64,000 nucleotides of DNA from Paenibacillus sp. Root444D2 (lineage in GTDB: Bacteria; Bacillota; Bacilli; Paenibacillales; NBRC-103111). The notes beneath the pieces are model-generated. The model was not told where the DNA came from, made no database searches, and worked only from the letters and a program-made list of their open reading frames with translations. Location of the stretch: the NCBI RefSeq assembly GCF_001426375.1, contig NZ_LMEO01000034.1:268284-332283 (forward strand), written 5' to 3'. The first letter of the stretch is position 1. The number at the start of each line of letters is the position of its first letter. Positions 27,308 through 36,646 of the stretch are shown here, one piece after another. The position numbers and the translations under genes were made by a program.

Positions 27308-28780
27308 ATGTCTCTTCGCTTGCGGCTAACGCTTTGGTATTCAGGTATATTGGCACTAACCATGCTGCTCTTTGGCATTGTCCTTTATTTTTTCTTGAAT
27401 TACTTCCTATACGATCAAATTCGCCAAGATGTGAAAAGGGAAGCACAGAACACTTCGTTGCGTATTCAGAAGAGCTTTGCCCTTTCGCAGAAGGGACTCG
27501 TCGTTGATTTGGAACTAGAAAGCAGAGATTTCTACTCTACGAATACGTTTCTGCAATTATATAATGTTGCACTCAAAAAATTTAATCGCTCGGCTAACTT
27601 ACAAATCTATGATGTTTCTTTGCCTTTAGCCAAGAATACGATTGATAAATTAAGCTCTGAGGATGGTTTTTTCGAAAAGACAAAAGTACTAGGGCAAGAT
27701 TTCCTCATTTATAATCAAGCGATCAGGTCAGATGATCAGAACCAGCTCATCGGGGTTCTTCAAGCGGCTGTACCGATTAGCAGTTATGAAAAAACGTCCG
27801 TTACCCTTGGGTATACGCTGATGATTTGGGCATTACTCACGATTATTGTGGCAGCTTCACTTGGTTGGTTCTTGGCGCGCAAAGCGCTCAAGCCGATCGA
27901 ACGCGTCATTGACGCCGCGAATCAAATAGGAAGCAGCGATGATCTGGAGAAGCGTATCCACTATGACGGTCCACTTGATGAGATTGGGCGCTTGACGGAG
28001 ACGATCAATGGGATGCTCTCTCGCATTGAGATCACCTATCTGGAATTAGATGAAGCGTACCGCGCTCAGCGCCGGTTCGTATCGGACGCTTCTCATGAGC
28101 TGAGAACACCGCTTACAACGATTCGAGGAAATGTCGACTTGTTAGAAAAGATGTGGAAGCAAACTTCGGGGAGTACAGAACTTGCTACGCCTGATCAAAT
28201 GCAGATGTCACTTGAGGCCATGCATGATATTGCAGGTGAAGCACAGCGAATGAGCAGACTAGTCAATGATCTTCTGGCTCTGGCGAGAGCAGATGCCGGC
28301 GTTCTTATGGAGAAGAAGCCAGTTGAGATCATGCCGCTCGTTCAAGAAGTGGTAAGGCGGGCTCAATTGCTAGAGCATACTGCTGATTGGCAAGTGGGTG
28401 ATCTAGATGCACTAGAACATGCGGTCGTGCAAGGGAACCGGGATTATTTGCAGCAATTGTTGTTTATTTTCATCGAAAATGCATTCAAGTATACACCTGC
28501 TGGAACCGTGCGGTTCGAGGCGTCGCGAACGGATAGTTTTATTGGTATTCGGATTACCGATACGGGAATTGGCATGGATAAAGAGGATATTCCTCATATT
28601 TTCGACCGATTTTATCGCGCAGATTTATCCAGGGGACTGACGTCAGGAACTGGACTTGGTTTATCGATCGCCAAATGGATTATTGATGAACACGGCGGGT
28701 CTATTGAAGTGACAACGCGCAAAGACGAGGGAAGTACCTTTATGATTTGGCTCCCAGCAAACTTTCCTCTCTCCGTATAA
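27308..28780 (+). CDS. Sensor histidine kinase (HAMP, HisKA, HATPase), 490 aa
   Basis: Two membrane segments (about 12-33 and 165-188) frame an extracytoplasmic sensor of about 130 residues with no recognised motif. HAMP follows, then HisKA with H263 (SDASHELRTPLT), and a HATPase_c domain with N, G1 and G2 boxes (ENAFKYT, DTGIGM, GTGLGLSIAKWI). Partner of the preceding OmpR-type regulator. Confidence 0.93.
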   Translation: MSLRLRLTLWYSGILALTMLLFGIVLYFFLNYFLYDQIRQDVKREAQNTSLRIQKSFALSQKGLVVDLELESRDFYSTNTFLQLYNVALKKFNRSANLQIYDVSLPLAKNTIDKLSSEDGFFEKTKVLGQDFLIYNQAIRSDDQNQLIGVLQAAVPISSYEKTSVTLGYTLMIWALLTIIVAASLGWFLARKALKPIERVIDAANQIGSSDDLEKRIHYDGPLDEIGRLTETINGMLSRIEITYLELDEAYRAQRRFVSDASHELRTPLTTIRGNVDLLEKMWKQTSGSTELATPDQMQMSLEAMHDIAGEAQRMSRLVNDLLALARADAGVLMEKKPVEIMPLVQEVVRRAQLLEHTADWQVGDLDALEHAVVQGNRDYLQQLLFIFIENAFKYTPAGTVRFEASRTDSFIGIRITDTGIGMDKEDIPHIFDRFYRADLSRGLTSGTGLGLSIAKWIIDEHGGSIEVTTRKDEGSTFMIWLPANFPLSV

Positions 28781-28827
28781 TCAGCTATAATGAAAGAAAA
28801 TAATGTTTTCTTAGGCAGGTGGAAGAA

Positions 28828-29784
28828 ATGGAAGTAGTCCGAATATCACCCAGAGGCTATTGTTATGGCGTTGTAGATGCTATGGCACTTGCTATGCAAA
28901 CTGCTAAAAACTTAAATCTTCCCAGACCTATTTATATATTAGGCATGATTGTTCATAATGCGCATGTCACTGATTTCTTCAAAGAAGAAGGTGTCATCAC
29001 ATTAGATGGCGAGAACCGGCTTGAAATATTAGAACAAATCGAAACAGGGACGGTCATTTTCACTGCTCACGGGGTATCACCTGAGGTAAGGCGCCGAGCC
29101 CGAGACAAGGGCTTAACCGTTGTGGATGCAACCTGCCCAGATGTAACGAAGACACACGATTTAATTCGAGAAAAAGTTGCCGACGGCTATGAAGTTATCT
29201 ATATCGGGAAGAAAGCTCATCCTGAGCCGGAAGGCGCAGTAGGTGTAGCTCCGGATCAAGTGCACCTCATCGAGAAGCTTGAAGAAGCTGACCAACTAAA
29301 CATTAAAGCCGAACGTATTATTATTACGAACCAAACAACAATGAGCCAATGGGACATTAAGCATATTATGAATCGTTTACTTGAACTATTCCCAAAAGCT
29401 GAGATTCATAATGAGATCTGTCTAGCCACGCAGGTTAGACAAGAAGCGGTTGCTGAACAAGCGAAGGAAGTCGATTTAGTTATCGTAGTTGGAGATCCGA
29501 AAAGTAATAATTCGAACCGCTTAGCGCAAGTTTCAGAGGAAATTGCAGGAGTTAGAGCGTATAGAATATCGGATATCACGGAGCTTAATCGCACGTGGTT
29601 AACCAATGTACGCAAGGTCGGTGTTACATCTGGTGCTTCAACACCTACACCTATAACCAAAGAGGTCATTTCCTACTTGGAAGGCTATGATGCGAAAGAT
29701 GAAACCAGTTGGGGAATTACACGTACTATTAATATGAAGAAGCTCATTCCGGCTGTTAAATCCAAAGCAGCTAGTAGTGAGTGA
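28828..29784 (+). CDS. ispH: 4-hydroxy-3-methylbut-2-enyl diphosphate reductase
   Basis: Last enzyme of the MEP isoprenoid pathway, making IPP and DMAPP. Iron-sulfur cysteines are seen in [15 protein letters not shown] and EICLATQ, and there is a conserved TSGASTP near the end, in the IspH/LytB pattern. The ATG at 28828 is preferred to the GTG at 28819, as AGGTGG lies 5 bases before the ATG. About 40 bp upstream of the DUF2062 gene, with which it may be co-transcribed. Confidence 0.95.
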   Translation: MEVVRISPRGYCYGVVDAMALAMQTAKNLNLPRPIYILGMIVHNAHVTDFFKEEGVITLDGENRLEILEQIETGTVIFTAHGVSPEVRRRARDKGLTVVDATCPDVTKTHDLIREKVADGYEVIYIGKKAHPEPEGAVGVAPDQVHLIEKLEEADQLNIKAERIIITNQTTMSQWDIKHIMNRLLELFPKAEIHNEICLATQVRQEAVAEQAKEVDLVIVVGDPKSNNSNRLAQVSEEIAGVRAYRISDITELNRTWLTNVRKVGVTSGASTPTPITKEVISYLEGYDAKDETSWGITRTINMKKLIPAVKSKAASSE

Positions 29785-29844
29785 TCCTTATTTATTCCAC
29801 AGGGCGGGATTGAGACCAGCATGCAAAGCACTCAGAAGGTGAAA

Positions 29845-30366
29845 ATGATGAAAGTGAAGGCTCGCTACGATTGGAAAAGCACGAAGCGCTGGTTTAAATA
29901 TAAATATTTACTTCTATTACGTGCCAAAGGCGGTCCTTCCAAAGTAGCACGCGGGTTTTCCATTGGATTGTTTGTAGAGATGTTTACGTTACCTACAGCT
30001 GGTTTTGCATTCGTTCTTATCTTTCCGTTGGTTTATTTATTAAGAGCTAATTTACCTGGAGCGTTAATTGGTTTTGTGTTTGGAAAAGTGATTTATATTC
30101 CATTCTCGATACTCAATAAGCAAGTGGGGGATTGGTTGGTACCGAAACACTTTAAGATTTATCTGATACATCATTTACCGCACATGCTTTCTAATATTAT
30201 TAGAGGTGGTTTGGATTTAATTGTAGGCGGTATGGTGGTTGGGTTGATACTTGGGGTTATTGCCTACTTCCCAGTGGTGCTCTTACTTAAATACCATACG
30301 AATCGTCGCAAAGAAAAACGTAGAATCCGTAAAGATCAACTAGCCCCTTCGAATACAAAAGAATAG
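29845..30366 (+). CDS. DUF2062 membrane protein, 173 aa
   Basis: Basic N-terminus, then three or so hydrophobic segments with the pattern SKVARGFSIGLFVEMFTLP and a second GGLDLIVGGMVVGLILG, typical of DUF2062, a family of unknown function often near membrane-lipid genes. Basic, Arg/Lys-rich C-terminal tail. The start is ATG 29845 or 29848, both after AGAAGGTG; the earlier ATG at 29821 lacks a site. Confidence 0.8.
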   Translation: MMKVKARYDWKSTKRWFKYKYLLLLRAKGGPSKVARGFSIGLFVEMFTLPTAGFAFVLIFPLVYLLRANLPGALIGFVFGKVIYIPFSILNKQVGDWLVPKHFKIYLIHHLPHMLSNIIRGGLDLIVGGMVVGLILGVIAYFPVVLLLKYHTNRRKEKRRIRKDQLAPSNTKE

Positions 30367-30378
30367 CAAATAATTTAA

Positions 30379-30406
30379 CGCTTGACGAAAACTCGTCGAG
30401 CGTTGT
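30379..30406. terminator. Hairpin after the DUF2062 gene
   Basis: AACGCTTGACGA paired with TCGTCGAGCGTT (one wobble) around AAAC. The T-tract is poor, so termination is uncertain. Confidence 0.45.
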
Positions 30407-30495
30407 ATATTTACTTTAGCGGTTAAAAGCGTAGAAGCGAACAAGCGTTGAAGTATACAAGTGTTCCAACCCATATAATAAGGAGCGTGTTGAAG

Positions 30496-31539
30496 ATGAT
30501 CGCCATTACATCCAACAAAACGTCAGATGAGCGTATTCAGGAAATTGTACAATTCATAGAAAAGCAAGGTGTTCAAGCACACGTCTCCAAAGGTGAGGAT
30601 CGCACAGTAATCGGAATTATCGGTCAAGCTGATCCTAAATTAGCAGAACAGCTGCGTCAAATGTCAGGAGTTGAGCAAGTCGTGAAAATTTCCAAATCTT
30701 ATAAATTAGCAAGTCGTGACTTTCATCCGGCTGACACGGTTATCAAAATTAAAGGTGTTGAAATCGGTGGGGAGCAGCTTGTTGTTATGGGTGGCCCTTG
30801 TGCCGTGGAAACACCAGAGCAAATCGATGAGATTGCACGTTTAGTGAAAGCAGCGGGAGGTCAAGTTCTCCGCGGTGGCGCATTTAAACCAAGAACAGGT
30901 CCTTACAGCTTCCAAGGTGTTGGCGTTGAAGGCTTAATCATGATGGCTGAAGCGGGTAAGAAGCATGGTCTTCTTACAATTACAGAAGTTATGACACCTG
31001 AGTATGTTGATGTATGTGCACAATACGCGGATATCCTGCAAGTAGGTACACGCAATATGCAAAACTTTGACTTGCTCCGCAAGCTGGGAACCATTCAAAC
31101 GCCAGTATTACTCAAACGTGGTTTTAGCTCAACATATGATGAATTCTTGAATGCTGCTGAATACATTCTTGCTGGCGGTAACCCGAATGTTATGCTTTGT
31201 GAACGCGGAATCCGAACATTCGAAACGTACACGCGGAATACACTGGATTTATCGGCAATTCCGGTTCTTAAACAATTGAGCCATCTTCCGGTAATCTCTG
31301 ATCCGAGTCACGGTACTGGCCGTAGAGAGCTTGTTGTTCCTATGACAAAGGCATCCGTAGCGGCAGGAGCAGATGGTTTGATCATCGAAATGCATACAGA
31401 TCCAGACAATTCAATGACTGGTGATGGTGTTCAATCCTTGTTCCCTGATCAATTCGCTAATTTGCTTGTTGATCTTGAGAAACTTGCTCCGCTGCTTGGT
31501 AAAAAGTTTGATACACATAAAGAAGTTATCTTGGCGTAA
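30496..31539 (+). CDS. aroF: 3-deoxy-7-phosphoheptulonate (DAHP) synthase, type I-beta, 347 aa
   Basis: First step of the shikimate pathway, joining PEP and erythrose-4-phosphate. An N-terminal ferredoxin-like regulatory domain (about 1-70) precedes the TIM barrel, which holds GGPCAVE, KPRTGPYSFQG, LLKRG and DPSHGTGRR, the metal and PEP contacts. This domain order is the Thermotoga-type enzyme, often feedback-controlled by Phe or Tyr through the N-terminal domain. ATG 30496 with AAGGAGCG. Confidence 0.95.
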   Translation: MIAITSNKTSDERIQEIVQFIEKQGVQAHVSKGEDRTVIGIIGQADPKLAEQLRQMSGVEQVVKISKSYKLASRDFHPADTVIKIKGVEIGGEQLVVMGGPCAVETPEQIDEIARLVKAAGGQVLRGGAFKPRTGPYSFQGVGVEGLIMMAEAGKKHGLLTITEVMTPEYVDVCAQYADILQVGTRNMQNFDLLRKLGTIQTPVLLKRGFSSTYDEFLNAAEYILAGGNPNVMLCERGIRTFETYTRNTLDLSAIPVLKQLSHLPVISDPSHGTGRRELVVPMTKASVAAGADGLIIEMHTDPDNSMTGDGVQSLFPDQFANLLVDLEKLAPLLGKKFDTHKEVILA

Positions 31540-31558
31540 TGGGAATAGTTCTAAGATG

Positions 31559-31589
31559 ACTGGTTTCCTCGAGAGAGGAAGCCAGTTTT
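31559..31589 (+). terminator. Intrinsic terminator of aroF
   Basis: ACTGGTTTCCTC paired with GAGGAAGCCAGT around GAGA, then TTT. Confidence 0.85.
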
Positions 31590-31624
31590 CCTATTTCTGG
31601 ATATGGGACAAATATGTGAAATTG

Positions 31625-31675
31625 TGTGAGCATAGCTTACACATCGATAAAAAATACCTGACATAAGTATTGACT
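31625..31675 (+). promoter_or_regulatory. Two GlnR-type boxes upstream of glnA
   Basis: Box 1, TGTGA-N7-TTACA at 31625-31641, matches TGTNA-N7-TNACA fully. Box 2, TGACA-N7-TGACT at 31659-31675, has two mismatches and overlaps the -35. The centres are 34 bp apart (about three helical turns), like the paired operators of glnRA in Bacillus. Confidence 0.65.
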
Positions 31676-31699
31676 GTGTAAGCTTAATCGCTATATAAT
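31670..31699 (+). promoter_or_regulatory. glnA promoter
   Basis: TTGACT (31670-31675), 18-bp spacer, TATAAT (31694-31699). Confidence 0.7.
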
Positions 31700-31778
31700 A
31701 TGTGCAAGATAACAAGCAAAAGTTGAACATTAATCATGTAAAGTACGTTGAATGTACGGAAATGGGAGGGTTTTTTAA

Positions 31779-33203
31779 ATGTCAGTTCAAAACGTGTTGA
31801 ACCTTATCAAGGAAAAAAACATCGAGTGGGTAGATTTTCGTTTCGTAGGTCTTTCCGGTAAAGCACAGCATATTTCTTTGCCTGCTACTGAAGTAGATGA
31901 AGAAACATTCGTAAACGGAGTAGCTTTTGACGGTTCATCCATCCCAGGATTCCGTGGTATTGAACAATCTGACATGGTAATGATGCCAGATACAGAGACT
32001 GCATACGTAGATCCTTTCACAGCTCATCCAACTTTGATTATCATGAGCAACATCCACACACCTGAAGGCGAGCGTTATGATCGCGATCCACGCAGCATCG
32101 CTCAAAAAGCAGAAGAGTATCTGCAAACAACTGGTGTAGGTACAACAGCATTCTTCGCACCTGAGTCCGAATTCTTCATTTTTGATGATGTTCGTTTCGA
32201 AAATGGCATGAATAAGTCTTACTTCGAAGTTGACTCCGAAGAAGCAGGCTGGAACACAGGCCGTAAAGAAGAAGGCGGAAACCTTGGTTATAAAGTTCCA
32301 GTTAAAGGCGGTTACGTTCCGGTAGCTCCAATGGATTCCCAACAAGACATTCGTTCCGAAATGTGCAACAAGCTTGCTGATGCAGGTCTTCGCATTGAGC
32401 GTCACCATCACGAAGTGGCTACAGCTGGTCAAGCTGAAATTAACTTCCGTTTTGACACATTGACTAAAACAGCAGATAACCTGCTCAAATACAAATATAT
32501 CGTTGCTAACACGGCTAGAGAATATGGTAAAGTTGCTACTTTCATGCCTAAACCACTGTTTGGTGACAATGGTAGCGGTATGCACGTACACATGTCCATC
32601 TTCAATGAAGGCGAGCCTTTGTTCTATGAAAAAGGAGCATATGCAAACCTGAGTGAAATGGCAATCAACTATATCGGTGGTATTCTTTACCACGCACCAG
32701 CATTGATCGCTTTGACAAACCCAAGTACAAACTCTTTCAAACGTCTGGTTCCTGGTTACGAAGCGCCGGTTAACCTTGTATTCTCCAAAGGTAACCGTTC
32801 CGCAGCAGTTCGTATTCCAATCGCAGCTGTGACACCTAAAGGTTGTCGTATTGAATTCCGCACACCGGATAGCACGGCTAACCCATACCTCGCTTTCGCA
32901 GCAATGCTGATGGCAGGTCTTGACGGTATCAAAAAGAAAATCGATCCGCGCGCTCTTGGATACGGTCCTTTCGATACTAACATCTATGAAATGTCCGATG
33001 CTGAGAAAGCTGAGATCCGCAGCGTTCCTGGTACATTAGATGAAGCTTTGGATGCTCTTGCAGCTGATTCCGACTTCTTGATCGAAGGCGGCGTGTTCAC
33101 ACAAGATTTCATCGATAACTATATCGAATTGAAACGTGGCGAAGCGAAAGCTGTAGCAATCCGTATTCACCCGCACGAGTACAACCTGTACTTCGATTGC
33201 TAA
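31779..33203 (+). CDS. glnA: Glutamine synthetase type I, beta-like subclass, 474 aa
   Basis: Makes glutamine from glutamate, ammonia and ATP. It has the full GSI signature (DGSSIPGFRG, EFFIF, metal-binding H and E residues, NPSTNSFKRLVPGYEAPV). At 474 aa it is ~30 longer than the alpha-type B. subtilis GlnA. It carries the insertion around residues 145-175 and an NIYEMS segment with Y403 aligned to the adenylylated tyrosine (NLYDLP) of enteric beta-type enzymes. No glnR gene is adjacent. RBS GGGAGG. Confidence 0.95.
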   Translation: MSVQNVLNLIKEKNIEWVDFRFVGLSGKAQHISLPATEVDEETFVNGVAFDGSSIPGFRGIEQSDMVMMPDTETAYVDPFTAHPTLIIMSNIHTPEGERYDRDPRSIAQKAEEYLQTTGVGTTAFFAPESEFFIFDDVRFENGMNKSYFEVDSEEAGWNTGRKEEGGNLGYKVPVKGGYVPVAPMDSQQDIRSEMCNKLADAGLRIERHHHEVATAGQAEINFRFDTLTKTADNLLKYKYIVANTAREYGKVATFMPKPLFGDNGSGMHVHMSIFNEGEPLFYEKGAYANLSEMAINYIGGILYHAPALIALTNPSTNSFKRLVPGYEAPVNLVFSKGNRSAAVRIPIAAVTPKGCRIEFRTPDSTANPYLAFAAMLMAGLDGIKKKIDPRALGYGPFDTNIYEMSDAEKAEIRSVPGTLDEALDALAADSDFLIEGGVFTQDFIDNYIELKRGEAKAVAIRIHPHEYNLYFDC

Positions 33204-33234
33204 TTCCTTAGCACTTATACATGAATAACATACG

Positions 33235-33277
33235 AGCTGCTTCTTTCATAGTTTTCTATGGAGGAAGCAGCTTTTTC
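33235..33277 (+). terminator. Intrinsic terminator of glnA
   Basis: AGCTGCTTC..TCATA paired with TATG..GGAAGCAGCT, then TTTTT. Confidence 0.9.
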
Positions 33278-33300
33278 ATTTATCGATACTAAAACTCTTT

Positions 33301-33315
33301 TGATAATCATTATAA
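33301..33315. promoter_or_regulatory. Fur/PerR-type 7-1-7 box
   Basis: TGATAATCATTATAA is one mismatch from the Fur 7-1-7 consensus TGATAAT-N-ATTATCA, and one mismatch from the PerR consensus TTATAAT-N-ATTATAA. It overlaps a TTGATA -35 candidate (33300-33305, 17 bp from TGTTAT) and lies about 70 bp before the flavin reductase start. Confidence 0.55.
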
Positions 33316-33384
33316 TTAGTACTGTTATTTGATGGAAATTGAGGTATAATGAATGCATGAATCAGATGTGGAAGGAAGATCATT

Positions 33385-33936
33385 ATGAAAATTACTATGA
33401 TAGCAGGAAGTAATCAGAGATCAGCGACAAGTACAAGACTTGCTGAATATATCAAGCATCTAGCGACCTTAGAGGGCCACGAGGTGACGTTGATTGACTT
33501 GTATCGAACACCGCTCCCTTTCTATACACCAGATGATGCAAACGAGGGACATGAAGCTCTAGAAAAATTAAAAGAAGCCATGCTTGAAGCAGATGGGATC
33601 GTACTGGCAACACCGGAATATCATAGTGGAATTTCCGGCGTTTTGAAAAATGCGCTTGATCATTTAGGACAAGATCATTTCAATAACAAGGTCGTCTTAT
33701 CTGTTAGTTCAGCAGGCGGGGCAGTTGCTGTAAGCTCTCTGACGCAGATGCAAACCATTGTACGTAATCTGCATGGCATTAACTGTCCAGATTGGCTATC
33801 TATTGGAGGCGATCAGCGGAAGAGCTTCCAAACGGGTGTAACCTATCAAGATATCCATCCAGATGTTGAAAAACGTGTTCGTCGTGTTGTTGGTTCATTC
33901 CTCGATTTAACCAAACAGTTAGCTGCAAAAGTATAG
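33385..33936 (+). CDS. NADPH-dependent FMN reductase (azoreductase-like), 183 aa
   Basis: Flavodoxin-like fold: N-terminal AGSNQRSATSTR phosphate-binding loop, then ATPEYHSGISGVLKNALDHL, the signature of the NADPH-dependent FMN reductase family (YhdA/AzoR-like). It probably reduces FMN, quinones or azo compounds. Start ATG with GAAGGAAG. The Fur/PerR-like box upstream suggests control by iron or peroxide. Confidence 0.88.
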   Translation: MKITMIAGSNQRSATSTRLAEYIKHLATLEGHEVTLIDLYRTPLPFYTPDDANEGHEALEKLKEAMLEADGIVLATPEYHSGISGVLKNALDHLGQDHFNNKVVLSVSSAGGAVAVSSLTQMQTIVRNLHGINCPDWLSIGGDQRKSFQTGVTYQDIHPDVEKRVRRVVGSFLDLTKQLAAKV

Positions 33937-33946
33937 TAATCCGAAT

Positions 33947-33984
33947 AAAACAAACCAAGGACAGTTGTCTTGGTTTGTTTTTAT
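33947..33984 (+). terminator. Intrinsic terminator of the FMN reductase gene
   Basis: AAAACAAACCAAG paired with CTTGGTTTGTTTT, then TTATTT. Confidence 0.9.
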
Positions 33985-34046
33985 TTCCACACACTTTTGA
34001 CACATTTCTGTGGTACAGTTTGGAAAATAGGGCGAGGGGGGAGATC

Positions 34047-35366
34047 ATGGGAGCACCATGGACTAACAAGGAAGTCGTTCATTTATTACATCGAGCCGGA
34101 TTTGGTTCCACTGGGGAAGAAGTTACTGCATGTATTGCACTTGGACGTGAGGAAACGGTGCGACGGCTTATTGCAGGAGAAGCCTTGATCGATCAAGCGC
34201 CATCACTAACCCCATTTGATCAATTAACCGCTGATGGTAAGAAATCATTAGATCCGCTGCAATTAGCCGATCAACAAATGTACTGGTTATATCGAATGGT
34301 ATATTCTAGTGCTCCGCTCATTGAGAAGATGACGTTGTTCTGGCATGGCCATTTTGCAACGGCGAATTATAAGGTTAACGATGTCACACTAATGGTTCAG
34401 CAAAATACACTATTTCGCAAACATGCTTTAGGAAATTTCAAAGAGCTCGTACTCGCAATTGGCAAAGATCCTGCCATGATGATCTGGCTGGATGTGAATC
34501 GGAATAAAAAAGGTAAACCGAATGAGAATTATGCCCGCGAAGCCATGGAGCTATTCACGCTAGGTATCGGTCACTATACAGAGACGGATGTGAAGGAAGC
34601 AGCGCGCGCTTTCACGGGATGGACCTATGATAAGAAGGGTAATAAAGTAGATTTTAATCCCAAACAACACGACAATGATTCGAAAACGCTGCTTGAAGAA
34701 ACAGGAAAGTTGGATTCGGATGATGTAATTGATATTATTTTTCATCAAAAAACGCTGCCGATCTTTCTTGCTACAAAGCTGCTCAAATATTTTGCTACGG
34801 ACAGTCCTTCCGAAAGTTGGATTCAAAAAGTTGCCGAACTTATATCTGTTAAGGCTACTGTGGGGGAAGTGCTGCAAGAACTATTCCTATCCGACGAATT
34901 TTATGAGGAGAAATTGCGGTTATCTCTCATCAAAACACCGGCAGACTATGTTGCAGGTATTCTCAAATGCTGTAAGCTAACTGTTTCTAAGGGGCATGCA
35001 CAAGCAATGAGGAAGATGGGACAGGAGCTATATTCTCCGCCAGATGTTGCGGGTTGGAGAGGAGGAGCCTCATGGCTGAACACAAACTCCCTATTATCAA
35101 GGTACCAGTTTGCCGAGTCCATCGCCAAGCAGCTTAACGGCAAGGTGCTCTCCTCGGCAGAGTATACACCTGAACAACAGGACCGTCCGGAAGAATGGGT
35201 GAAATTGTGGAGTCAGCGTATAGGAATCACTGATTTATCGGATAAGACTTTACAGGGGTTAAGCGCATACGCAAATGATACCCTTATACATACAAAGCAA
35301 AAAAATGCAGGTTTGAGAGGCTTGCTTCAATTAGTACTGATTAGCCCAGAAGCTCAAATGAAATAG
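34047..35366 (+). CDS. DUF1800 family protein, 439 aa
   Basis: The pattern HLLHRAGFGST at the N-terminus, MTLFWHGHFAT, NENYAREAMELFTLG and AARAFTGWTYD is diagnostic for DUF1800, a family of unknown function nearly always encoded beside a DUF1501 gene. No signal peptide is seen. ATG 34047 with GAGGGGGGAG. The DUF1501 gene starts 15 bp after its stop. Confidence 0.88.
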   Translation: MGAPWTNKEVVHLLHRAGFGSTGEEVTACIALGREETVRRLIAGEALIDQAPSLTPFDQLTADGKKSLDPLQLADQQMYWLYRMVYSSAPLIEKMTLFWHGHFATANYKVNDVTLMVQQNTLFRKHALGNFKELVLAIGKDPAMMIWLDVNRNKKGKPNENYAREAMELFTLGIGHYTETDVKEAARAFTGWTYDKKGNKVDFNPKQHDNDSKTLLEETGKLDSDDVIDIIFHQKTLPIFLATKLLKYFATDSPSESWIQKVAELISVKATVGEVLQELFLSDEFYEEKLRLSLIKTPADYVAGILKCCKLTVSKGHAQAMRKMGQELYSPPDVAGWRGGASWLNTNSLLSRYQFAESIAKQLNGKVLSSAEYTPEQQDRPEEWVKLWSQRIGITDLSDKTLQGLSAYANDTLIHTKQKNAGLRGLLQLVLISPEAQMK

Positions 35367-35381
35367 CAGGGGGTGAGAAAA

Positions 35382-36611
35382 GTGAAATTATCGAGAAGGG
35401 ATTTTCTGTTAAAAGGAACAGCCATGTTTGCGACTTTAGGCCTAGGCGGGGCTTTATTTACGGAAACGGGAAAATCGATTTTTGCAGGCGGTTTTGATGA
35501 TGGTGTGGATGAACCTGTGCTTATTGTTGTTCAGTTAAGTGGCGGGAATGATGGCATTAATACGCTAATTCCTTATGGGCAAGGGATATACTATGATGCG
35601 CGGCCAACGCTGGCTTACCAGCAGAAGGATGTTCTTCCGTTAGATAATCAAGTAGGCTTGCATCCGAGTTTAATTGGTCTCGCTGCACTTTATAAACTTG
35701 GGAAAATGGCAGTCGCACAAGGAGTTGGATATCCAGGACCCGATCACTCTCATTTCCGCTCTATGGAAATTTGGCAGACGGCCGAGCCAGCGAAGATGAG
35801 TCGGAGCGGTTGGCTTGCACGCTATGCAGAGTCTTCTTTGCGGGATAGCAGCAATCCGCTCAAAGCTATACAGATTGGCGCAGGCGGCAAGGCTTTTGCT
35901 TCGGAGAAAATGAGCTTTCCCGTGATCCAATCTCTAGAAACGTATCATCTGATTGATCCGAAAACTGCGATGATGGACAAAAATCGGATCACCAAAGCAT
36001 TCTTGGAGATGTATGGTGAACAGAATCAGAGGGAACAGCTTCGTGTCGTATCTGGGCGCGGCTATGATGCCTTCAAGAGTGTTGAAGCGATTCAAGCTTT
36101 AACGGCTACCTATGCGAATAAAGTGGAGTACCCGAAAACTAATTTTGCAAGGGATCTCCAATTAGTATCCAAGCTGCTGGCCGGCAAATCGGGCACAAGA
36201 ATATTCCATGTACAGATTGGCGGTTTCGATGATCATGCGAATGAGAAAGTACAGCATGCCAAAGTGCTGACTCAAGTCGACGAGGGTCTGACAGCGTTCT
36301 ATAAAGACTTGGAGGCGCAAGGCTTGCAGGACCGTGTTGTGGTGATGATGTTTTCGGAGTTTGGGCGAAGGGTGAAAGAGAACGGTAGCGGCGGAACAGA
36401 TCATGGAACGGCAGCTCCGATGTTTGTGATTGGAGGCAAGGTGAATGGCGGCCTTTATGGCGCGTACCCGAGCCTGAGTAATTTGGACAATGGCGATTTG
36501 AAGTATGAGGTCGATTTCCGGTCCGTTTACAGCACGCTTATTGATAAATGGTTAAAAGGTGATACGACCGCTGTGCTAGGCAAGTCCTATGAGTCTTTAA
36601 AGTTTTTATAA
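35382..36611 (+). CDS. DUF1501 family protein with Tat signal, 409 aa
   Basis: Starts with a twin-arginine motif (SRRDFLLKG) and a hydrophobic stretch ending near FAGG, so Tat export as a folded protein is likely. The DUF1501 body is related to the alkaline phosphatase/sulfatase superfamily; HSHFRS and GTDHGTAAPMFVIGG segments are visible. Function unknown. Encoded with DUF1800. The GTG at 35382 is preferred over that at 35373 for spacing to AGGGGGTGA. Confidence 0.87.
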   Translation: MKLSRRDFLLKGTAMFATLGLGGALFTETGKSIFAGGFDDGVDEPVLIVVQLSGGNDGINTLIPYGQGIYYDARPTLAYQQKDVLPLDNQVGLHPSLIGLAALYKLGKMAVAQGVGYPGPDHSHFRSMEIWQTAEPAKMSRSGWLARYAESSLRDSSNPLKAIQIGAGGKAFASEKMSFPVIQSLETYHLIDPKTAMMDKNRITKAFLEMYGEQNQREQLRVVSGRGYDAFKSVEAIQALTATYANKVEYPKTNFARDLQLVSKLLAGKSGTRIFHVQIGGFDDHANEKVQHAKVLTQVDEGLTAFYKDLEAQGLQDRVVVMMFSEFGRRVKENGSGGTDHGTAAPMFVIGGKVNGGLYGAYPSLSNLDNGDLKYEVDFRSVYSTLIDKWLKGDTTAVLGKSYESLKFL

Positions 36612-36613
36612 TG

Positions 36614-36646
36614 AAAGCCGGGGTCCTGTGCCTCGGCTTTTGGTTT
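36614..36646 (+). terminator. Intrinsic terminator of the DUF1800-DUF1501 operon
   Basis: AAAGCCGGGG paired with CCTCGGCTTT (one wobble), then TTGGTTTTT. It begins 3 bp after the stop codon, so the long open frame of the next gene through this hairpin is unlikely to be translated. Confidence 0.8.
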
